64,000 nucleotides of DNA from Sphaerolaimus hirsutus. Lineage: Eukaryota > Nematoda > Chromadorea > Monhysterida > Sphaerolaimidae. Within the stretch, counting starts at the first letter, position 1; each line of letters opens with the position of its first letter. This document shows positions 12,101-20,500 of this stretch, piece after piece. The notes beneath the pieces were generated by a model, which was not told the DNA's origin, did not search any database, and was given only the letters and a program-made list of their open reading frames with translations. The stretch spans positions 1,615,504-1,679,503 of the forward strand of contig OZ038460.1 of the NCBI GenBank assembly GCA_964036195.1, in the 5' to 3' direction. Position numbers and translations under genes: made by a program.

Positions 12101-12352
12101 GGGTCTGGTGGGAGACACCTTCCTCTATGGTGATGACTACAAAGCTCCACTGAGCCCGGTGAGTTACCAGTCACAAGTTTGAACTTTATTACCTTATATT
12201 ACTAATGAGACTAATTCCAATTTCAGGCCACTGCCCAGTATGCGAACAGCCGCAAGCTGGTCGGCTGCGTGGCGGACTGGATCTTGCCAGGCCACGGGGA
12301 CATGTTCCAAGTGACACCCGACCACAGGAAAGGCTACAATTGCACTACATGA
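9120..12352 (+). CDS. Secreted His-rich/WAP-like/MBLAC1-type metallo-hydrolase, copy B (complete)
   Basis: There are nine exons: 9120-9180, 9837-9912, 10242-10348, 10433-10641, 10806-11010, 11334-11415, 11482-11606, 12088-12158 and 12227-12352. They join in frame to 1062 bp (353 residues). Residues 1-20 are a signal peptide (MQLFLILAIFVVTCSQAMAF). Residues 21-46 are basic and His/Gly-rich (GGHHAHGGHGHGGGG). Residues 63-140 hold twelve cysteines and end in a WAP-like C-C-C-CC-C pattern. Residues 152-353 are a metallo-beta-lactamase domain with ligands His219, His221, Asp223, His224 (HGHADH), His275 (TPGH), Asp298 (VGD) and His335 (LPGHG). The last part (GTVGLVGDTF...CVADWILPGHG) follows MBLAC1. 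All introns are GT-AG; the exon 4 donor (GTCACT) is weak. The exon 8 start was set at the CAG acceptor; a second AG six bases on would drop two residues. Domain calls are firm. Secretion is inferred, and the substrate is unknown. Confidence 0.9.
11061..11178. mobile_element. GTTCAAACGGGACC-family MITE in copy B intron
   Basis: It starts with GTTTTAACAGGACCACAGTC and ends with GGTCCTGTTTGAACCCC. It is at the same intron position as the element at 1310 in copy A and so serves as a marker of the duplicated segment. Confidence 0.6.
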
Positions 12353-13625
12353 TAACTGACCATCTGTATTAATACGATAACATTTGGTGGTAATTCCATT
12401 TGGTGGTGATTGTTTTGTTGGTTTATTACATCTATTTATTTTTTATTATATGTTGTCTTTCATGTACATTGGTGTGAGTAGATTTATATGTATGAATACT
12501 AAACTGTTGTTTCATTTTCTCTATACATAAATTGAATGGTCATAAACTTTTTGATAGAAATGAATATATATATATATATACAACAACACCTATGTAAACT
12601 TTCGAGTTTCACATAAAAGTGCAACAGCAGTTTCACCATTGTCAAAGCTGATAAAGCTGTCTGGAACACATCTGAGATTGGCATTTACCAAATCATAAAT
12701 TTGACCTCCATCAATGTGGCCACACAAGCTAGTTTTCAATGTTCCTTTTTGAAAACTCTTAAATCAGCATTGAACGCATTGAGTTTTCTAGAATCAGTCA
12801 TTTTTACTCTCCGTCAACTGTAGATGATGGGCACCTCATTCTAGAAAACTGCATTCAATGCAGATTTACAAGTTTTCAAAACTTTGGTTGAAAACTAGCT
12901 TGTGTGGCCACAATGGCAGTTGACAGACCTCTATTTTCAGTAAACTCACATGTGTTATATAGAAACTTGTCAGCTTTTGACCAGTGTATGTGCAGCAAAG
13001 TTGCAAAAAAGTATTTACCTTTACTCAAAAAATAGATATACAAATATTTTTATATTATCCTGTGTAAATAGTTGATTCAGTATTCAGTTTCGTTCAGTGA
13101 TTAACTTCAAAATACTCTGATTTATGTACACCTTGAAAAGTTCAGTATTTTTAACAACTCTAGTGCGTAGAGCGCCAATAAGAACATAATATGGAAAAGA
13201 TCTCGAAAAAAGTAAAAATCAAACCGTTGTCACCTCAACCCGCCGTTTTGTGCTCGTTGGCGCTCGGCCAACTCCTGTGCGGCCAGCACCACCGATTTCC
13301 TCCTGCGATTCGTTGAACAGTTTGTCAACTGACAGAGAACCGGCAAGTAACCGATAAGAAAAAAAGGCTTAACTGATCGGGTGGGCGCGCCAGCTTGATC
13401 CCTCGCTGCCGAGGGAGGGCGCAAGCGACCCACCCATAATATGGTCAGACACACCAAAATGCGGAAATCGCAAAATTTAAATCGGAATAACTTCGGCACG
13501 CGACAAGCTACGGCAAAACCCATTATACCATTGAATAGCCCGTGTCGAAAAGTACCCCCATGCAAATTTTCGGATCAAATGGTTGAGTTGGGAGGAAGTT
13601 ATTACACATTTTCTTTTCTAGGCAG

Positions 13626-13659
<34 letters not shown>

Positions 13660-14054
13660 CTTCATCTTGTTCTCCCGACAATCTTCAAACTGCAATAACT
13701 TCCTTGAAACACGACCGATTTTCATGGTTGATAGCTCATATGAAAGAGCATATGATGCCATTTCTTATTTTCGGAAAAATTTTTTCACAGGCTCCGCCCA
13801 CATTGGGACGGTATCTGTTTGAAATTTTCAAACCTCAATAAATTTAAAATTTGAATACAAATGCGGCAATAAAAAAAATTTGTTGATGTGCGCCATGACT
13901 AGAGCTTTCAAATGAGCCAATTTTTGGCAATTTTGGTACACATTTACAAAAGTTATTCAAGTTTGCTTATTTTGTGTAAAATGCGCAAACATGCCTGAAC
14001 TACTGCTTGATGTGATACTGAGCATGTGACCTTGCATGGTGATTACTATCAGGT
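12353..14054. other. 3' flank of copy B with repeats
   Basis: No gene is supported. At 12712-12910 a fold-back element has arms GGCCACACAAGCTAGTTTTC and GAAAACTAGCTTGTGTGGCC. A (GTT)n microsatellite occupies about 13626-13660; the frames over it are artefacts. A GC-rich patch at 13230-13440 includes a CCCTCGCTGCCGAGGGAGGG hairpin. The remainder is AT-rich without recognisable features. Confidence 0.4.
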
Positions 14055-14298
14055 CATAAATGTCTAGTGGTTAATGTCAAGTCAAATGTCAAGTTATAAA
14101 TGTCAAGTGATAAATGTCAAGCGATAGATGTCAAGTGATAAAATATTAAGTGATAAAATATCAAGTCAAATATCAAGTGATAAATGTCAAGTGGTAGATT
14201 TCAAGTGAAATGTCAAGTGATAAATGTCAAGTAATAAATGTCAGGCCAAATGTCAAGTGATAAACGTCAAGTGATAAAATATTAAGTGATAAAATATC
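14055..14298. repeat. TGTCAAGTGATAAA tandem array at contig end
   Basis: Degenerate short units (AATGTCAAGTGATA and AAATATCAAGTCA variants) run continuously up to the N gap. Such an array is a common cause of an assembly break. Its true length is unknown. Confidence 0.7.
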
Positions 14299-14498
14299 NN
14301 NNNNNNNNNNNNNNNNNNNNNNNNNNNNNNNNNNNNNNNNNNNNNNNNNNNNNNNNNNNNNNNNNNNNNNNNNNNNNNNNNNNNNNNNNNNNNNNNNNNN
14401 NNNNNNNNNNNNNNNNNNNNNNNNNNNNNNNNNNNNNNNNNNNNNNNNNNNNNNNNNNNNNNNNNNNNNNNNNNNNNNNNNNNNNNNNNNNNNNNNNN
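14299..14498. other. Assembly gap (200 N)
   Basis: Exactly 200 N, the same size as the other two gaps, so it is a placeholder and not a measured distance. The next Amt exon downstream of exon 13 should lie in or beyond it. Confidence 0.98.
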
Positions 14499-14530
14499 CG
14501 GGTTCATGTCGGGCCAATCAAAGCTCGCAC

Positions 14531-17500
14531 CTGGTAATAGCCAGCGGCGGGCCGGGCGTGATGGGCAGCGTCGGGTCCACCTGCGCGGTTGTGCTGCCCG
14601 AAATGGTGCTCACGTGCATTTTGTACGCATCTTGGGGTGAGTGCTTCAACGTGTCGCTGGGCGTCAGTTCATTGAGCAACTGCGGGGGGGGGGGGGTAAT
14701 TGTTGTTGGAATTTTAGAAGGTGGGGCGTGTTTTTGTTGATTTCTTGTTGTTGTCTTTGTGTGTGTGTGTTTTTGTAGGAAAGGGAGCTAGGAAAAACAA
14801 CAAACACTCATTCTAGCCTATTTTTAACCTTTTCAAGGTTAAATTAAGCTAGAATGCAGAGTTGTTAAAATACCGGTATTTTTGGAAAGCGTAAGCGTAA
14901 GCGTAAATACACTTTACCAATTTTGAGTATGGATACTGAAAGCGTAAGGTATTTTTAAAATACCTAGGAAAGCGTAAATAAAAGCGTAAGCGTAAAAAAT
15001 TTTTAGAGGCTTTTTGCTCAGTGAATTCTTTCCAAATCAAGCTCTCGGTGACATTTTTCCACTTAGTATACCGGTAGTCTGCCCTCATATTTTGTTTGGT
15101 TATTTATCGGCAGCAACACTTAAGTCATCCTCATCGTCTAACGTGGAGTTAGTGCTGTCAACGGCGTTAAATCGTTGTTGGGATCCATTTTCAGCAACAA
15201 AATTTCTAATCTGAAGCTACGATTTTGCTTGATGACACAGTACATATTAACAGGACATTCATATTGCGACACAATTCGTACATGTGCCACCATTTCCAGT
15301 GCATTACTGCACACACGCAGTCCCGTTCTCTCTTCTTTTATGGTTTTACGCTTTTTCAAAAGCGTAAAACTTAACTGTTTGAAAAGCTTTTTTACGCTTT
15401 TAGTACCCGGGTATTTTGACCGGGAAAGCGTAAAAAAGCGTACAGGTATTTTATGAAAGCGTAAGCATAAGCGTAAGTATAAATACCCATTTACCCGGGT
15501 ATTTCGGGTAAGCGTAAATACGCTTTCGCAACTCTGCTAGAATGAGTGTTTGTTGTTTTTCCAATTAATTTATTGCCTCAGGCAACTGTGGAGAAGGGCA
15601 ACCAAATTCTTTTTCCGTTGCCTCGTTCCCCATGGAGCTGCTTCATTGCGAAACGTTGCCAGCTAAATTGGTTGGAATGCGTCAACAGATGCCATGGTTG
15701 CCTCGTATACTCCAGCGACATTACACCTTACAATGAAATCTACCATATCGCATCTGAATAACAGAACAAACAAAAATATTTTCATTATATTTATCAAAGC
15801 AATTTGATAAATATGATTTAAAAAAATTATGTTTGTTCTTTTATTCAGATGGGATATGGTAGATTTCGTTATAAGGTGTAATGTCGCTGGAGTATACAAT
15901 AACACATGGCAATGGTTGCCTCGTGCGACTGTGCAACATCATCTGGGGGGCAGTCCTACACACTGTAAATTGTCATGTAAAGTGTCAATTAATGCAAAAT
16001 GTCAAAAATGCAGTAATAAAATCTTTTTATTCTATTTTGATTGACACTTTGTAATTTGACACTACACTTAACACTTTACCCGACACTTTACAAAGTGCGG
16101 GACTGCCCGCTGGGTGGGGGGGGGGGCTTACTAACCGATCTCATAACCGAGTCGACATGTTCATCGGGCAGATTCATATCCCTGATCGCCCGTTCGAGCC
16201 TTATAGCAAAAGTCTCCGATCGGACTTTGTGCTCCATCCAGTCGGCGCCCATCATTTCCTCCATGGGCGACATTCGGTCCAACCTGGGGCCAGATCCAAT
16301 TGGAAGGTAGGGCGCATGTAGGGCGCCCCAGATGACGTGTAGGTCAATAACAAGTCATCGAGAAATTGATTGATTCATGCGATTATCGACGATAAATGCG
16401 TCAACGTGAAATTGGTATTGTGGATTGAAATTGAATTTGTCGTTCAAATTATGAAATAGCGTCTTTCACTTTTGTGTTTTAGAAGTTGCTAGGTATTTCA
16501 TTTGACTTTCATTTTACGCCAACCAGTAAGTAAATGCGTAGGTATCTTTACTCACACATCCGGCGCCTTAAATAGCGCCCTACGCTCTATTTGGATCTGG
16601 CCCCTGAGCAAGTTGAGAATGGCGAAAATGATCATCGTGCACACGGTCGTCCACACGCCGATGGCGCATAGGCCCAAAAGTTGCACGCCCAGGGGGCAGT
16701 CCCAGACCCTGGAAAATGCCCTGGAAAATGTCAAGTGTCAAGCAAAGTGTCTGACTTCATGGAAAATGTGTAAAATGTCAAATGTCAAGCAGTGTATGCT
16801 CTGTAAGATGTATAATGTCATGTAAAGTGTATAAAGTCAAGCACAATTTTCTAGAATTTCACAATCAAATGAACTGCAAAGTGTCAAAAGTAATGTAAAA
16901 TGCCCTGTAAAATGGCAACCGTTCGTTTGTTATTTTCCAAGGCATTTTGCATGACGTTTTACACTTTGCATGACATTTGACATTTTCCAGATAATTTTAA
17001 AGGGTCTAAGAGTGGCACCAGAAGTTCCAGCCCCCCGCCGCATAAGAGGCCTTCCATGCGCCGCCCGTTCTGCGACGGTGTTTTGAATTTAATTTTAAAA
17101 AAATTGATTTTTCACGTAAAGTTGTGCTCATTACTAATTTGGCATTTGTATTTTACAGTAGTGAATGTACAGATTTATTCATAAATGTTTATATTTTGCG
17201 TCTAACTGATATGGGTGACGGAATAACTGAATTTTTTCAAGATATCGGTTAGTTTCAGTCCCCCATTTCTAACTTTTGTATACTTAAGCTTCGTTATTTG
17301 GTGTTCCCACAGTAAAGAAAGACAGGTGCCAGTTCCGCAAAAGGAAAAGTGAGGAGTTAAAAGTTAAGAGTTGAGTAAAATGACAAATGGCAAGTTAAGA
17401 GTAAAGTTAAATGATAAATGATGAGTTAAGAGACAAGAGTAAAGTTAAATGACAAATGTTTAGTTAAGAGATAAGAGTAAAGTTAAGAGCCAAGCAAGTG

Positions 17501-20500
17501 TATCCAAATCTAATTTTTTCGTATCCAAATCTTACGGTATTGTATCCTAATCTTATGTTCTCATAAGATTTGGATACAAAAACATAACATCTGAATACGA
17601 AAGAATAAGATTTGGATACACTTGCTTGACTCTTAACTTTACTCTTTTCTCTTAACTAATCATTTGTCATTTAACTTTACTATTAAATTTACTCTTGTCT
17701 CTTAAACTCATCATTTATTACTTTACTCAACTATTAACTTTTAACTCTTAACTTTTCCACTTGCAGAACTGGCCCCCAGGACACATTTAAATACAGATTA
17801 ATTCGAACAAGTAAATGTCATAGGTATTTAGATTTTCGCGCCTGTTGTCAATAGCAACGCAATGCTCAAACTCACAGGTTTAGCTAATAGTATTGACGTA
17901 AACATTTATTTTAATTGTTCATCATACTTGATTGAGATTTAAGTTTCATGCGAGAAATTCTTACTAAAGATCTTACCGTAAACCCTCGAATAGTCCTCAA
18001 TGGGGGGTTTTTCGTCAGAATTTTGGAGGGGGTATTTTTGAAGTATTTAGTTCTACAGAAATATCATGTTACAACTTCAACAACTTCTATCAATTCATTT
18101 CTATCAATGTAAAGTCCAAAGTAAAGTGTCATATTTTATGGAAAATGTCAGTTAAAATGAAAAAAAAGAAGTTTTTTTACTGAACTATTGACATTCTGCG
18201 TGACATTTAACAAATTTTTACCACATTTAATAAACGAAAATTTCTGACGAAATAATACCCCCTCGAATAAGCCCCCTCGGAATACCCCCTCTCAAAATTT
18301 CCACTCTAAAAAAAATAAACGCCCTGGGGGTATTTTGAGGAAATACGGTAATTACTGTGTCCTATGCAAAGCAATCATATTGATTTAACAATTTGTGCAA
18401 TGAAACATAAGAATTACCTAATCGGTACACTGAATAAATTAATAAATACCGAGTTACCGACGAAGACATGAGTAATTTTGGACACATAGGTAAATACTTT
18501 GCGGTTCACCGAGTAGGTATACCGTATTTGCTTGAATAGTTCTCCCCTTGAATGATACCCCCCCCCCAATTAATGTAATTCATTCAATGAAATCATCGCT
18601 AGTGTGCATCAACTGCTAAATAAATCATTCTTCTAATGAACATTTACATAATACCTTTTTTATACATGGGCGTCTTTCCCATCCATCAAAGATGGGGGAG
18701 TTTTTCGAGGGGGGGATTATTTCTCCCTCAGTCAGCAGGAGAGAGTTATTCGAGGGGGGAGTTGTTTGAGGGGGCGGGGACTTATTCAAGGATTTACGGT
18801 ATTGCATTTTCGAATGAAATGACAATATTGTCATCCAAAAAAAACATTTACGCAAGAAAAAATAATGATCCTCAATTGTAAAAAAGTCAAAAAAACAAAA
18901 TCCACTTCCCATCATTCCCAGCCCAAAACGTACCAAAGTCATCATGTCGAAATCATTGCAGCCGAATATGCCGATGGCCAGCGTGCCCCAGACGGCTGCG
19001 ACCAGGTGCACTGGCGTGGCGCCCACCTGGGGCAGTCCCGGACCCTGTAAAATGCCCTGGAAAATGTCTAATGTCATGCAAAGATCTAAAGTCATGGAAA
19101 ATACCCTGGGAAATGTCTAATGTCATGCAAAATGCCCTGTAGAATAGCAAATGTCATGCAAAATGCCCTGTAGAAAAGCAAATGTCATGCAAAATGCCCT
19201 GTAGAATGGCAAAGTGTCTAGCTAATGTATGTTTTCTATTCTGTAGGGCATTCTCCATCATATTAGGCACTTTGCATGACATTTTACATTTTGCAGGATA
19301 TTTTCCATGACTTTAGACTCTTTACATGACATTTTACATTTTACATGGCACGTTACAGGGTGCGGGAGTGGCACCGGGTCGTCGATCTGCAGCTTGATGA
19401 GCAGCTCCACCGCGGCGAGCGCCAACAGCGCGCCGATGGAGCCGACCTGGGAATGGGGCGGGGTCTGAATAACGGGGCAGGCCTGATACGCACATCTGCC
19501 CGATACGCACATTTGCCCTTTTTTTTCACTTGACACTTTTTCAAGTGATTTGCAGATATGAGTAAAGTGAAAAAAAGTTGCGCAATGACATTAGTGAACT
19601 TTTTTCACTTCACTCATATCTGAAAATCACTTGAAAACGTGTCAAGTGAAAACAACGGGCAAATGTGCGTATCGGGCAGATGTGCGTATCAGTGCACCCC
19701 CCTGAATAACGAGCAACGAACTTCTGGTAAAAGTGTTAATATTTTGAGTATTTTTTTCTAAAATGACTTTTCTCATTTTCGAATTTTTTTCAGGAAATCA
19801 AATAGTTTTGGAATCAAGTTTTCAAATTTTCGATTTTTTTTCCACTAAATAATCACATTTTCGAATTTTAAGGCACAAACACAGAAAAGGCACAATCCGG
19901 GCAGCCCGATTTAAATTCGGGCAATGCACTCACAATAAGCGCAGTAATCGGGTTGAGCACTGAAGCGCCGGCGGTGATTGACACCAGAAGGCACTCCCAG
20001 ACCCTGTAAACCTACCTGTAAAATGGCAAATGTCATGCAAAGTGTCTCAAGTCATGTAAAATTCAGTGGAAAATGGCAAACGTTCATTTGCCATTTTCCA
20101 GGGCTTTTTACAGGGTCCGGGAATGGCACCAGGCCGGCAAGTATAGACGTGATGATGCAGGCCACGTCGTAGGCGCCACCGTGCAGCCAGTAGCTCGCAA
20201 CCTGCAACCTCGCAATTTTTGCCCGACAAGTTTTTGTCGGGTTGCCCGATTCATTGTATTTATGTACGATTATGCGTTATGATAACGATAGTAAAACTTT
20301 ACTGTCGGGCATCGGGCATCGCATAATCCCACGCCCAAAAACTCGGGAAGCCCGACAAAACCCAAGTCGGGTAAACCAAATAACCCACCATTCCGAGCAA
20401 GCCGCCGCCTATACTTCCATTGATGGTGACCACGCCCACTTTGGCAGCCGTTTTCCACAGGTTGCCCACTATGCCGAATGTGGAGCCGCAGTTGAACGCA

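Noticed and set aside
13230..13565. Minus-strand frame with a basic helical stretch (RRRKSVVLAAQELAERQRAQ)
   Set aside because: It is GC-rich and could be an exon, but there is no good acceptor tract, no convincing donor and no partner exon. I leave it out.
13441..13822. Plus-strand frames rich in Val or Leu
   Set aside because: They are produced by the (GTT)n microsatellite.
14227..14537. Frames spanning N runs
   Set aside because: They are translations of the gap and carry no information; the same applies at 27635-27943 and 59866-60139.
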